Assembly (NCBI GenBank): GCA_003508835.1
Contig: PUFA01000014.1
Coordinates: forward strand, 3,106,501-3,170,500
Origin: Eonycteris spelaea
Lineage: Eukaryota > Chordata > Mammalia > Chiroptera > Pteropodidae
Reading direction: 5' to 3'
Length of the DNA stretch: 64,000 nucleotides
Positions 33,003 to 44,700 of this stretch are shown here, one piece after another. The notes beneath the pieces are model-generated. The model was not told where the DNA came from. It saw nothing but the letters and a program-made list of their open reading frames with translations, and searched no databases. Every line of letters starts with the position of its first letter. The first letter of the stretch is position 1. Position numbers and translations under genes: made by a program.

Positions 33003-34564
33003 GCAGACGCTGGCCCTCCCCCCTCCCCTCCCCCTCCCTCCAGTCAGAGTCAGGACAGGTTCCATTTTAAACATTGTTCCTCTCTGCCCCCCCCCCCCAC
33101 CCGCCCAGACTGGTTTCTAAGGGATCTTTATCAGCTCGTGGAGCCTGCTCACTGTTTCTGTCCCCCAGGAACAGAGTGCTCAGAGATAAGCCCGAGTGTT
33201 GCATTACTGGAATTCACTTTCAGAAATCTCTAGAACCCCTGCCCCAGTTTATGTGGGTTCAGTGGGACGTGCCGGCCGCCCTCAGGGAGAGGGAATGTGC
33301 CTGACCACAGAGGCTCTGGGGGCCCAGTGGAGGGCCTCAGTCTTTGGAAAGACTTGCTCACTCGTGCATTGGGTCCCTCCTCGGTACCGTTCTCTGCTGG
33401 ATCAGGACCACACGGGGACGGGGCGCCCAGGGCAAGCCTCCTCCCGAGCCCGTGGGGTCTTGGGTCACAGCGACCTCACTGTGCCTGCCCCCCACCACCT
33501 GGTAAAGCTGTCCCCCTAAGCCGTGACCTCGGTGTGGATGAGGTGGGCGGTGGGGAGGCGGGTGGGGAGGCAAGCAGGTTTCAGATGGGCACACCTACCA
33601 CCCCTCGTGTGGAGGTGCCTCCTGCTCCCCTGGGGTTCCGAGGTCTGATTTGGGGTGCCAGTCCCGCCTAGCCACATCCTCCCCTTCCTTCGATCCTAGG
33701 GCGCGCACCCTGGTTCCCCTGCAGGGTTGGATGCCCCACGATTCTCCCCTGTTCCGTGGCATGGTGGCGTGCGTTGGTGTCTGAGGGGAGGCCGGGCATT
33801 CGTGGAGGCCGCCTCCGTACCCCTGGGACCCGCCGTGGGCCTGGCACAGAGCATGGGCCAAGTCGACTTGCTCTCAGCTCCCCCAGCCCCTGGTTTCCGT
33901 GTCCTCACTGACTCAGACAGGGTCCCGGCTGAGCAAACTGTCTTTCTAGCGTGAGAAGACGCAATTCCGAGAACGTGGGGGGTGGGTTACGATGGAAGGG
34001 GCCCGGCCGCATTTCGCTGGCCTGCGCCATTTCGGAAGCCCTGGTCTCGGAGAAGCCCCGGCGTCCTGGGCAGCCTCATTCCTACTTCCATCCCGCTATC
34101 AGCCGCCTGCTGTGGACGCAGCGTGGTGCAGGGACGTAGACGCCAGAAGTGCGGGGGCCGGGGAGGCACGGACCCCCGAACCCTCTTGTTTTGCATATAT
34201 CAAAGCCGAAACTTGTGTTTCTTTCAAAATACTCTGAACCCTGGCCCTCTCCCAGGAAACCCAGGTCTGCGTGGTGTGATGTCACCTGAGCCGGGTTGGT
34301 CCAGCCGCCTCGCCTGATTCCCAGAAGCGAGCCTCCGTCTCCGAAGCGCTTGGGGAGAGGTCTGTCTTAGTTTCGGCCGGTTTAAGGAGCGTATTCCCGT
34401 GTTTATTAACTCGCGGTGACAGCAGCGGTACACGCCACTGTCACGTTGCTCCTTCCCCATCCTCCTCCCCACTTCCCCTCATCACGCCGTGAGTCCTTTC
34501 TCCAGGGACAACGTGGACCAGGGCGGTGCAGCAGGCCTGAATTTCTTCCTGTCGTTACCTGGAA
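33003..34564. other. Unique sequence
   Basis: C-rich run at about 33091-33103. A less GC-rich part (34180-34240) carries no repeat match. No exon was recognised. Confidence 0.35.
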
Positions 34565-34730
34565 GAAATGGAATCGGAATCCCGCATTTCCTCTGCTATA
34601 AAAGCAGTACACACCCGTTAGAACGCCTTGAAAATGCTAAATGGTAAAAGGAGATAGAAAAGCGTGACACCTTGTCACACCCGCCCAGGTAACCACCGTG
34701 ATATTTGTGTCCAGAAAAAGCACTCGTCTG
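34565..34730 (-). mobile_element. Ancient repeat, same family as 10470, antisense
   Basis: 'aaagcagtacacacccgttag...gccttgaaaatgctaaatgg...gtaaccaccgtgatatttgtgtcc' matches the antisense of the 'aaggaaatataccaaa' family. Confidence 0.6.
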
Positions 34731-35340
34731 GTACGATCGGCTTTGGCAGTGAGTTGCTAAATGGAAAAAGATTATTAAAGAGAGGATCATAAAAGTGATG
34801 CAGACATGCCGCGAGCATTTTATTTTAACACAGAACATTTCGTCTTAACGTAAAACATGTATTCATTCCCCCATCTCCTAATTTCGGGCCAAGGCTTCCT
34901 CTTGGATTGCAGATGCGCTGGATGGTGTCTACGTTATCCTTTTTGTGTTATCCTTTAATGGGTTTTCCATGATTCTCGGTTTCTCTCAGGTGAAGCGGGA
35001 ACGGAGTGCCCAGTCCAGGCAGGTTTCCATGCACCCCTAATGTCATACAGCTCTTCTGTTCTGGCCTAATTTAACAGTGACCGTCCCCAAACGTGCACCT
35101 CTCGCCTGATGAAAACAATTCATGTTGAACTCCTATTCCAATGGTTTATATAAAAGTTAATTCAGTTACATAATTATATAAGTACAACCGGTATGAGCAG
35201 GTGTGAGTCTTGGTCAGCTCAGAGAGCCCCCCGCCCTGAGGGTCCTGCAGGCCCCCTGCCCCACAGAGGGAGCTGAGCGTGTCCCCGGGGCCAGGGCAAG
35301 CTCAGGGCAAGCAGCTGAGGAAGCTCTGTGTTTTCCTGGT
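34731..35340. other. AT-rich then GC-rich unique sequence
   Basis: The AT-rich block 34730-35190 may be an old repeat or conserved sequence. Not assigned. Confidence 0.35.
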
Positions 35341-35385
35341 TGTGTGCGTGTGTGCGTGTGTGTGTGTGCGTGTGTGTGTGTGTGC
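35341..35385. repeat. (GT)n microsatellite
   Basis: GT units with occasional CG interruptions, ending in TGTGCACGC. Confidence 0.9.
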
Positions 35386-35539
35386 ACGCTTGAGTGCACA
35401 CGACACACGGAACATTCTGTGTGATTTCTCTCTCTGAACTACTTGGAGAAACCTCACGATGTTATCAAGTCCAGGCTGAAATTTTTATTTTTATTTATTT
35501 ATTTTTTTCTAAAATTTTGAGCCCGCGGAGACGGGAAGA
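35386..35539. other. Unique sequence with (ATTT)n run
   Basis: A (TTTA)n/T run lies at 35481-35508 just before the L1. It could be part of an insertion junction. Confidence 0.4.
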
Positions 35540-37595
35540 GCAGGGCTGAAAGTTTTAGACTTGAACGTGTGACAGTTAACATCGTACTTCGTGGTGAAAG
35601 ACCGAAAGCTTTTCTGCAGCCTCAAGAATGAGCAAGGATGTCCGCTGCTTCCACTTCTATTTAATACTGTATTGGAGGTTCTAGCCACAGCAGTTAGGCA
35701 AGAAAAAGAAATAAAAGGCATGTAGATTGAGGGGTAAGAAGTAAACGATTTGTAGAGGAGATGACTTTTTTATACGGAAAATCCTAAGGAATTTACTGAA
35801 AATCTGTGGGAGCTTATAAACAAGTTCAGCAAGCTTCAGGACTATAGGACCAATGTAGAAAAAAGAATATATCATTTCATATACTTGAAATGAGCAATCT
35901 GAAAGTCAAATTAGGAAGATAAATTAAGAAGATAATTCCATTTTTAATAGCATCGAAAAGAAGAGAATGCTTAGGAATAAATTTAACGAAAGAAGTGCAC
36001 GACTTATACTCTGAAAAACCACAAAATCTTTGGGACGAAATTAAGACCTAAGTAAATGGAAAGGCATTGCGTGTTCATGGACTGGCAAGCTTGATGTTGT
36101 TAAGGTGGCATCGCTCCCAAATTAACCTGCAGATTCAGCTCAGCCCCCCATGAAAACTTCAGCTGGATTCTTTGCAGAAATTGACAGGCTGATTTTAAAA
36201 TTTAAATGAAACTGTAGAGACCTAGAGTAGCGAAACAGTCTTGAAAAAGAAAAACTGAGCAGAAGGGCTCACACTTCCTGATTTCAGAAATTATTACAAA
36301 GCAGCAGTAATCAAGACAGTATGGTATGGCAGAAGGATCAACATGCAGATCAACGGAACAGAATTGAAAGTCCAGAAAAAACCCTCACGTGTACAGTCAA
36401 CTGGTTTTCAAAGGTAGCAAATAATTCGTTTGGGAAAGAATAGTCTTCTCAACAAACGATGCTGGCCCAGCTCAACTGCCACGTGCAAAAGAATGAATTT
36501 GGACCTCTACCTCACACCATTCGTAAATATGAACTCAACATGGATCAGAGACCTAAATGTAGGAACTAAAGAAAAATAGATGTAAACCTTCTTGACCTTG
36601 AATTAAGCAAATGTTTCTTAAATACCCAAAGCGTAAGTGACCAAAGGAAAAAAAATAGATGAATTAGACTTCATCAAAATTAAAAACTGTTGTCCCTCAA
36701 GGGCACTATAGAGAAAGTGAAAAGACAGCCTGCGAAATGAAACAAAATATTTGCAAATTATATATATTCCAGGCTTGTACCTAGGCTGTATAAAGAATTC
36801 TTACAACCCCATAATAAAAAGACTAACCAATTAAAACACGGGCAAAGGCCTTGAATAGACATTTCTCCCAGGAAGATATGCGGGGGCCAATAAGCAGGTA
36901 AAAAGATGCTCAACACCGTCCGTCAGCAGGGAGATGCACACCAAAGCCACAACAAGATACCATTTCACACGTAGGAAGTAAAGTCAGCTACGTACACGTG
37001 CAGGGGAGGATTTGGAGAAGGTTGGAACCCTCGGACACCGCCGCTGGGATGGAAGGGTGCGGCTGCTTTGCAGTCCCGAGGTTTAACAGCGCCCGCGGGG
37101 CACGGTTCCACGCCCAGGTATGCTGCGGCAGAGGCGAAATGCACACACGGGGACGTGCACGTAAGTGTGGCCACGGCCCACGTGTCCCTCCGCTGGTGAA
37201 TGGATAGGAAACCGTGCTATAGCCGCACCGTGAAGCATTTGGAAATAAAAAGAACGAAGTACTGACACGTGCCACGACACGGACGACGTTTGAGAAGAAC
37301 ATGCTGAGTGAGTGAAGTGGCCCACGGCAGACCAGACCGCCTGCCGCGAGGTCTCGTTTACAGGAAAAGTCCAGAATGGCAAATCCGCAGAGACAGCGAG
37401 TAGATTCGTGGGGGCAGCGGGGGGCAGTGGGGAGGGGGGGACTGCTCATAGGTTTGGGGTTTCTTTTGGGGGAAATAAAAATGTTCTAAAATTGGGGTGA
37501 TGGTTGCCCACCTCTACGCAGCTATGGCGTTACAGCCTTCGATCTGTGCGTTGTATGGCGTGTGGGTTTCATCTCAGTAAAGCTGTTGTTTTAGG
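35540..37595 (+). mobile_element. L1 retrotransposon, 5'-truncated, degenerate
   Basis: A two-kilobase L1 fragment in the sense direction. It begins in the ORF2 reverse transcriptase region ('catcgtacttcgtggtgaaagac...gcttttctgcag', then the stretch leading to the catalytic motif). It runs through the rest of ORF2 ('tggcagaaggatcaacatgcagatcaacggaacagaattgaaagtcc', 'gacctctacctcacaccat', 'catcaaaattaaaaactgttg') and the 3' UTR, ending near 'gggtttcatctcagtaaagctg'. Stops and frameshifts are frequent, so it cannot make protein. The right third (after about 36990) is strikingly richer in CG than the left, with the same substitution bias as the other old L1s here. Old mammal-wide L1M-type by its decay. 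Confidence 0.95.
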
Positions 37596-38339
37596 AACGA
37601 AATGGCAGCACTGCTGACTCTCCGCCCTCGCCCCGCCCCCCTCCGTTTCCCCCATCTCATTTCTAGGTGAGGGAGGTTCTTCTCAGTGTTCTTCTAGAGG
37701 TGTGTGGGACCCTCCTTTTCTCACTGCTGATCCCTTTGGGTCTCTTCTTAGGACGTAGGATGCACCCCGATCCCCATCTTCCTGTCGCTAAAACTTTTCC
37801 GGGCCGGTCTTGGCTCTCTTTCTCCTGCTTAATGGACTGATTTCCCAGTAGATTCGTGTCTGGATCGAAATTAATTATCCTGGAAGCAGTCGACTTCATT
37901 CCCCCCCCCTCCCCGGCCGGTTCCAGGGGCAGAGGTCATGCCAGTGGCTTCTGTGGCGAGACCCAGGTTAACTACATGGCAAACTCGTATGCTCCCTTCA
38001 AAGCCCGATTCGAATGTCCTCTCTCTGCTGCCGCTGCCCCCCAGGAAGGTGCCACCCGCTGTTCCCCCGGCCGTCAGCAGGCGGAGCGCACGCGCCCACT
38101 TTGCTCCTGACCTTCCGCCAGTCCGTGAGCTCGAGGACACTGTGGTCCTCGTCTCTTGTCTCACCAGCGCCCAACGCGGAGCCTGGAGCATGGAGCAGGC
38201 TCTGTGGCCGCTCAACTGCAGGACCTGTGAGGGGGTGGCCATAGGTTGCAGGTCAAAGGCGACATCGCAGTTAGGACCAGAGGCTCTTGGAAAACCTGGG
38301 GCACTTGTTCAATTAGCTGCGAGTCTTTGTCCCTGCCCT
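37596..38339. other. Unique GC-rich sequence
   Basis: Nothing recognised. Confidence 0.35.
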
Positions 38340-38440
38340 GATGATAGGGAACGGTGGAAAGAATGTGAGATCTGCAGCCAAGCGGCCTGGCTTTGAGTCC
38401 CGAGGCCCGGGCCTCCGACTGTGCCGTGAGCCCCAGAAGG
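38340..38440 (+). repeat. MIR SINE, sense
   Basis: 'ggaaagaatgtgagatctgcagccaagcggcctggctttgagtcccgaggc' matches gagcacggactctggagccagactgcctgggttcgaatcccggc. Confidence 0.65.
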
Positions 38441-39232
38441 CCCAGGTGACACACCCCCATGCAAGGAGGACGATGATGCCCCCCAAGACACCTTGGCAAA
38501 GGAACCCGCCCGGATGGCGGTGGGCCCTGGCCCCGGCCTCAGCTTGGTGAGGGCGGCCTCGGTTCCAGCCCAGAGTTTCTGAGAAGAGATTGGAGTGTCT
38601 GTTGAAGGGAGCGGCCGGGTGAAGTGACCCCTCACAGTTGAGGAGCAGGAGGGCAACGGGAGGCTCTCAAGAGCTCTGTTAACTGCCTGTCAGGGAGGGA
38701 CACTGAGAAGACATTTGCGGAATGAAGAGAGAGGGTGTGGACCAGCGCGCGGCCGAAGGGCTGTGGCCGGGGGAGAGAGGGCCGACTTCCTCCGCTGGCC
38801 CGACGGCGCTGGAGACGAGGGCGTGGGAGCCGAGGCCAGCCGTGGAATGATCGCGCATCGGGATTGCACAATGCCGGCGTGCACGCCACTGGGGGAGTGA
38901 GCACACTGTCCCTGGAGGAAAGCAGACGAGCGAGCCCTTCACAAGACTGTGGTCAAAGGACCCCGCGCGCCAGGCGGGGGTGCTTCGAATAAAGACTCCC
39001 TCAGAAGGTCCCTTTCCCTGGCCACAGTTTAGGCCAAGGGGCGACAAACTCCTCTGAAGGGCCGGAGAGAAAAATTGGGGGCTTTGCAGGCCACAGGGCG
39101 TGTGTCCCAACGGCTCAACTCTGCCTGTCTGGTCCTCGCGCCAGAGCAGCCACAGGATGGTGTAACGGGGGCAGGAGCGTGGCTCTTCCGATACCTTTAT
39201 TTGCAGAACCGAGCAGGGGCCGGATTTGTTCC
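38441..39232. other. Unique GC-rich sequence
   Basis: Around 39000-39060 'ttaggccaaggggcgacaaact' may be an old repeat. Not assigned. Confidence 0.35.
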
Positions 39233-39369
39233 TGAGGAGGGAGACGTCGGCGAGAGACACGGGGAAGAGACAGAGAAGGAGACAATGAGAACTGGGGGAG
39301 AGAAGGAGACGTGGAAAGAGGCTCAGGGGACGGGGACCGAGCGGGAGGGAGACGGAGAGGGAGACGGAG
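39233..39369. repeat. Purine-rich (GGAGAC)-type tract
   Basis: About 135 bp dominated by G and A, with degenerate GGAGACGGAGA units and few interruptions. It could form triplex or G-rich structures. Confidence 0.8.
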
Positions 39370-39689
39370 CCACGCACGAGGGCAGGGCCGGGCCCCCAAG
39401 CCGCTCGCACGGCTGGCTCTTCCCTCTCCGGGGGCGCCCGTCCCGGCGCCGGGCCCTTGGGCTGGCAGAAGTCCGTGGCCCCCTCTCCGGCAGCTTGTCA
39501 AGGCCTGAGCGGTGGACAGCTCCCCGCCCCCTCCCTCCGCCATCACCCGGTATCATCCTGGACCCTGTGGTAGGTGCCGAGGAAGGATGCGCGCACCCGG
39601 CCCCGGCTCAGTGTGCACCTGGCCGTCCGTGCCCCGCAGCGGCGCACGGGTTCAGACTGACCGCTGCGCACTCTGCGCCGGGCCCCGTC
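39370..39689. other. Unique CpG-rich sequence
   Basis: CpG-rich but without GC-box clusters or a supported exon. Confidence 0.35.
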
Positions 39690-39880
39690 ACGCACGGGTT
39701 TGTTTCTTCATGCACACGTTCGTGCCTTTGCTCGTTCTTCTGATTCCAGTAGCAACCCCGTGAGACGGGTACTGTCTTTGTCTGTGTGTTATATGTACAT
39801 CGAGGCCCAGCAAGGGCAGGCAAAACTGGCCTAAGGACACGCAGCTTGTAAGTTTATGGGGAGACTCCTTCTAACCTGTG
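39690..39880 (-). repeat. MIR SINE, antisense
   Basis: 'tctgattccagtagcaaccccgtgagacgggtactgtctttg' then 'tgtacatcgaggcccagcaagggcagg...ctaaggacacgcagcttgtaag' follow the antisense MIR order. Confidence 0.75.
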
Positions 39881-41329
39881 GGGTCTGCAGGGCGGCTTTG
39901 GTCTAGGCCTCAAAGGACAGCCCGAGGAGGAGCTCGAGTCAGGGCGGCTGTGCTCCAGGAGAGAGGGCCGCGCTGTGCCAGGTGCCCAGGGGGGTGGGGG
40001 CAGGCGTCCCACACGGTCCCACTCGTTCTGCAGCCACGCAGAAAGGCTAAGGGATCGGCCTCAGGTCTGTCTGGCTCCACAGCCCATCATCTCTCCTTTG
40101 ACGCCTCTCAGCGGCTTGCTGAGTGCCGCCCGCGTTAAAGGCGGCTTTCTCCTGGGCCACAAGGAAATGCTGGAAGAAAGGGCGTCTGTGTCCGGTGTCC
40201 GGCTAGACACAGCCGTGAGTGCAGTGACTCTGGTCCCGCTTCATAAACAGGACGGACGGATGCAATGTCAGGTGGTCGGGGTGGGGGCGGGGCTCAGGCG
40301 CTGTTTTTTTTAATAGAAAGTGTGAGGGGAGAAACAGGGAGAAAGTCAGCAGTGCAGCCAGCTGAAGAGCCTTCTCTGTCTTCAGAAATCCTGGGTGCCC
40401 GCGATCGTGGCCAGCGAGGGCCTCCGGGCAGCCTCTGGGTCGAGCCGGGCCGCCAAGGCCATCCGGGCGCCTGGGCTGCGCTGCCCAGGGCCTGGGCTCT
40501 CCCACAGCTGTTGTCCCTCGTGGCCTGCACAAGCCTCAGCCCTCACTTCCCTTTCTCCCGGGACCGTCTTCAGTCACGTCACTGCCCCGATGGGCGGTGA
40601 CCGTCAGGCCGGCTCCTCTCCATTCCGGGTGAGGTGCCCACCCCAGGCCAGGCGTCCAGCGGTCCCAGCAGTAGGGGACAATTGGATTTCTGTATTTGCA
40701 GATGCATTACCCATCCTCAGAGAAGCTGGGTGACTCTGCTGTCTCCCTACAGCATGGGGGACCCGGAATTTGCTTTTATTAACCCCTCCTCACCCCTCTC
40801 TCTCGCCCCACCCCCACCGCAGCCTGGCTGTCTGTCTTCAGACCTTTGGACTCTCTTGTTTTCCCTTATTCATCCGTCAGCATTCTGTCCCTTGATCCCC
40901 CTGGATCCTGGCATGTGCCCCGCATTTGAGGATGCTGGGGAGGTGTGGGCACGAGACGGCCAGACGTGGGCACTGCTTCCTGTCGTCTGGGCCTCATCAG
41001 GGCGGGTGAGACTGCCCTGCGAAGCCCCGTGTGTGCGGCCCTGCAGGCCACTGTCACAGCTGAGATTTGAATGTCACTCTGATGGCCTTCAGATCGCTGG
41101 AAGGGACGACTCCCCACAGAGGGTCTTGACCAGGCCCAGCAGTCAGGGTCTTGGGCCTCTCTTCTCGTTGGCGCCGGGAAACCAGTCGTGTGGGGACTTG
41201 CGTTGTGGTGACCTCTGTGTGACGCTCTTGGCATTATGCCGAGGGCCCTTGTCACGTTGTAAGTATTGCTCTGGTGTCGGAAGGCGAGCCTGTCTGTTAC
41301 GGGACCATGACCTTTTCATAATAACGTTA
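39881..41329. other. Unique GC-rich sequence
   Basis: Nothing recognised with confidence. Confidence 0.35.
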
Positions 41330-41530
41330 GCAGCGCGTCTGGGGCTCTCGAGAGCTTGCCCGATGCTCTCCCGTACGGCGCGCGTTCGATTCTCGCGGCA
41401 ATGCTCTGAACCGGCGTGATCCTTTCCCTTTTATAATGAGGAAACTGAGGCTCAGAGAGGAACGTGCTCAAGGTCACGCGGCCAGGAAGCGGTGCGCAGG
41501 GCCTCCGGGCTGGTGCAGCGTGACTCTACC
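41330..41530 (-). repeat. MIR-family SINE, antisense
   Basis: 'cgttcgattctcgcggcaatgctctgaaccggcgtgatcc', 'tataatgaggaaactgaggctcagagaggaacgtgctcaaggtcacgcggccaggaagcgg' are in antisense MIR order. The B-box-like GTTCGATTC at about 41386 is part of this element, not a tRNA. Confidence 0.8.
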
Positions 41531-42070
41531 GTCACTGCGTTCGGGATAGTTGACCAGCGCGTCTTCGCGGAGGGCCCGCTGCAGTCCGAGCTCCACCGCG
41601 GTGTGGCGGGAGGCGGCGGCCGGGGCTTGGGGGACCCGGGCCAGGGGGAGGAGCCCATGGCGGTGTGTGGGCGGGCGGTTCGGGCCGCCAGGCGAGGATG
41701 GCACCTGCAGGAAGGTAAGGTGACGACAGGCAGAGCTTCGAATGCCTCTGGGTCCTGCTCCCCGGGGGGGGTCAGGCTAGGGTTCTCGGGGTTTGCCTCT
41801 GCGGGGGGGCGTCCAGGTGAGTGGGCAGGCCGGGCGCCACGCGGGGGGAGAGCAGAGAAGGAACGCCTCCACGCGCCCCTCTGTTTCCTTGTTTGGATGA
41901 GTCTTCGTTCCTTCGGGAAAGAGAGGTGGGCCGTGGGCACGGAAGGCGGCCGAGGCCTTCGCAGTGCTCTCTCGTGAGGCTCGGCAGCTGGCGCCCGGCC
42001 AGGGCCTGCGGGGTGCTGATCTGCAGCTGCGGGGCCTCGCGAGGTCCTTGCCCCGCCTGCCCTGGGACCC
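41531..42070. other. Unique CpG-rich sequence
   Basis: CpG-dense at 41560-41870 but without GC-box cluster or splice support. Confidence 0.35.
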
Positions 42071-42261
42071 TGCGTGTGCACACGTGTGCGTGCGTGTGCA
42101 CATGTCCGGGTGAACATGTGCATGCGTACGGGCGTGCACATGTGCATGCCCGCGTATGTGTGGACGTGCATGTTTGTCGATTATGTGCTTGTGTGTGCAC
42201 ACATGCATGCCAGCGTGTGTGCACGCACGCACGTGTGTATATACGTGTGCACGTGCCCACA
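42071..42261. repeat. Alternating purine-pyrimidine (TG/CA/CG) tract
   Basis: About 190 bp of degenerate GTGTGCACACGTG-type sequence rich in CATG, CGTG and TGCA palindromes. Probably an old expanded dinucleotide repeat with Z-DNA potential. Confidence 0.8.
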
Positions 42262-43369
42262 GGCACCGTTCACTAGACTGGAGCCCCCTGCGGGCAGGGC
42301 AGGTCCCGCCCTTCTCTGCCCCCAGCACCCAGCACGGGCCAGGCCTTCAGTCCGCACTCAGTGGCGCCGTGGCGGCCGCCGGGGCCTCCCCTGCGCAGCT
42401 TCCGACGCCCCAGCACGCTTTCCCTGAGCTCGGCGCGAGTCCGCTTTTCTGCAGCAGCTCATCTCCCGCGGTCTTGTCCATATTTGCTGGGGCTGGGCCC
42501 TTGCTGCCTCCCTCGGCCCGCCGTCCTCGGGCCCGCCGGGCAGTGGCGTCCCTCACAGCCACGCCTCCCGCACAGCGCCAGGCTCAAAGGTCAGCAGGTG
42601 TGTGTTTGGGTTGAAAGATGATGTGTTTACTGAGCGTCTGCACTGGCAGCGCCAAATGACATTTCAGGAATCGAATTACGGCGTTTCAGTATTTGCAGAA
42701 TTCAGAAAGAGATAATTTGATTGTATCTGGAAGTCATTGCACACAACTGGCTTCGCTTTCCTAGCGGGGAGCGAGGGCAGGGCAGTGTCTGACGACCGGG
42801 TGCTCCCCAGGACACGCCTGCCGAGCTGGCAGCAGCCCGTGGCCTTTCCCTGGATGGGAGCCCAGGGGCTGGAGGCTGCCTCCGGCCGGGCCCACACCGC
42901 CACTGCCTGCCACCCACCTGTCCCCTGCAGGACCTGCCCGACACCCGGCCAGCCCACTGGCCCTACAGATGCCGCTGCGGGGTGGCGGCTGCCCCAGAGG
43001 GCTCGTCCCCCCAGTTCCGTGGGCCCGGGGGGCGGGAGCGGCCTCGGTCAGCCTCGGACGGTCACGCGATGCCTGTGCCCGGTGCCTGTGCCCTGTCTTG
43101 CCCTCAGGGGTTGTTTCCTTGGGCTCATGCATCATCGCCTGGGCCTCGGCCCCTGCCATGGCCAGCTCCTCGTTCCTCCGTCCTTTGGGAAATGCTCTGC
43201 GCATTTGCTCGGCGCCATGGCATCCTGAGGCCGCCTCTTGGCCGGGCAGGGTCCCTGCCCTCTGCCTTTGGTGTCCAGAGTCCATAGTGGTTTTGAGGCT
43301 GGGAGGCCGGGCTGGGCGCGTGCGGGCTTGCCCCATGCGGCCTTTGGCTCTGTGTGGAGCCGGCCCAGG
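42262..43369. other. Unique GC-rich sequence
   Basis: A less GC-rich patch at 42610-42740. Nothing recognised. Confidence 0.35.
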
Positions 43370-43520
43370 GTGCGAGTCCAGAGCTGTCTGTTGCTGCAGA
43401 GAACTGGGAGCTGTGCATCCCTTCCCAGCAACGGGACTGGAGGTGGGTTTGAACCCCAGCGTGCCTCCCAGCCCTGCTGCTTCCTCAGAGACGTGAGTTT
43501 TCCTGAGCGTCTTCGGAGGA
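43370..43520 (+). repeat. MIR SINE (possible), sense
   Basis: 'actggaggtgggtttgaaccccagcgtgcctcccagccctgctgcttcctcagagacgtgag' resembles the MIR stretch gggttcgaatcccggctctgccacttactagctgtg. A strong-looking donor (GAGAC|GTGAGT) at 43492/43493 falls inside it. Confidence 0.5.
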
Positions 43521-43984
43521 GAGTTTCGCGTGGACAGAAACAGCTTCCAGCCCTTGGGTGGCCCTCGTCCCTGCGCCCACATCCCTTGCCGTGGACGCGG
43601 GAGCCTTGCTCCGGGGTGGTCTTCCGTGTGGGGCCAGGCCCGCCGGGTCCGCGGCTGGGCCTCCCCGCTTTTGTCTCCTGCCTAAGAAATGAGAATCTGT
43701 CCAGCACATGAGCTGTTGTTGACAAAATGTGCTTTGTTTGTGGTTGTTTTAATGAGTAGTTACAGATACGAGAGCTCGTGGGCCTCCGGGTTGCTTCACA
43801 GTTCAGTTCTGTTTCTTTGTAAGCACAGGCCTGTTTAAAAACAGGGACCCTCCCTGCCCCTGGGCCCTCAGGGTGGCTCTGGTGGGGCTCAGCCGACAGC
43901 TGGTGTGAGTGGGAGCACGTGGAGGGAACCCGAGGCCTTCCTGGAGGAGGTGGTGACGACGCCAGCCAACCATGTTGGACCCTG
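43521..43984. other. Unique sequence
   Basis: An AT-richer patch at 43700-43830. Nothing recognised. Confidence 0.35.
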
Positions 43985-44140
43985 TCACCTGTTCCCTGTT
44001 AATCAGATGATAACGAATATGTCGTGCTTGGATCCACCAGGAAACGCTGAAAGGGAGCTGAAGAAAGCACGAATTCCACTGGACCGGAATCGGTTATGCT
44101 TTAAGAAGTTCAGCTTAGGGTTTTGAAACAGGAAGCGGCT
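43985..44140. other. Candidate conserved non-coding element
   Basis: A low-CpG, AT-leaning unique block with no repeat match, set in GC-rich sequence. An open + strand frame crosses it (…NMSCLDPPGNAERELKKAR…) but no splice sites frame it convincingly. Confidence 0.3.
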
Positions 44141-44599
44141 CTGGCCTCATTAGGTCAGCCCCAGCGCGTCCTTGAAACTGTTTCGCTCCTTGAAACGTGC
44201 TTCTTAACACTGGAAGGAACCACTTTCTCTTTCTGTATGTAGCCCTTGACTCGGTGCAGGGTGCAGGCAGGGCGCCCCAGTCCCCTTATCTTCAGGAAAC
44301 TACTGGGTGAGGCCCAGGGTGGTGGGGACGCAGGTGCGATCTTTGGCGTTCGGCCCAAGTGGAACCTACATGCTTGTCCTTCAGGGGGCCCCGTGGAGAG
44401 AGGTCAGTCAATCTCGGGGCCATTTTCCACTTCCGCCCGGTAGTGGCTACTTTCCCATTCCAGAGACGTTCTAGTTTTTTCTCCCAGTCCGGTTTCCGGC
44501 AGCCCTGGAGTGGGTGGGGCGTGGGGTAGGGGACAGAGCGGCAGCTCGTGTGGGTCTCGAGGGCCTTGCAGGCAGCTGCCCTGTGGGGGGAGGGCACGG
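44141..44599. other. Unique sequence
   Basis: Nothing recognised. Confidence 0.35.
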
Positions 44600-44700
44600 G
44601 CCCCAGCGCCCACCGCGCCACGCGCTCACGGCCGGCCTCCGTCCCCGTGGGCCTCAGTTTCCTCATCCACAAGGCGGAGGGGCCCATCCGGGCTGTCACT
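44600..44700 (+). repeat. MIR fragment, sense
   Basis: GGGCCTCAGTTTCCTCATCC at about 44658, then 'acaaggcggaggggccc', matches gcctcagtttcctcatctgtaaaatgggg. Confidence 0.7.

Noticed and set aside
35540..37595. L1 ORF2 as a coding gene
   Set aside because: Many stops and frameshifts and a missing 5' part. It is a dead, old element.
41380..41400. tRNA-like B box (GTTCGATTC)
   Set aside because: It is part of an antisense MIR-family copy; no cloverleaf can be drawn around it.
40634..41419. 261-codon ORF on the + strand
   Set aside because: Its end runs into an antisense MIR and the translation has no recognisable domain.
43441..43500. Strong donor GAGAC|GTGAGT as an exon end
   Set aside because: It lies inside a MIR-like stretch with no convincing acceptor upstream.
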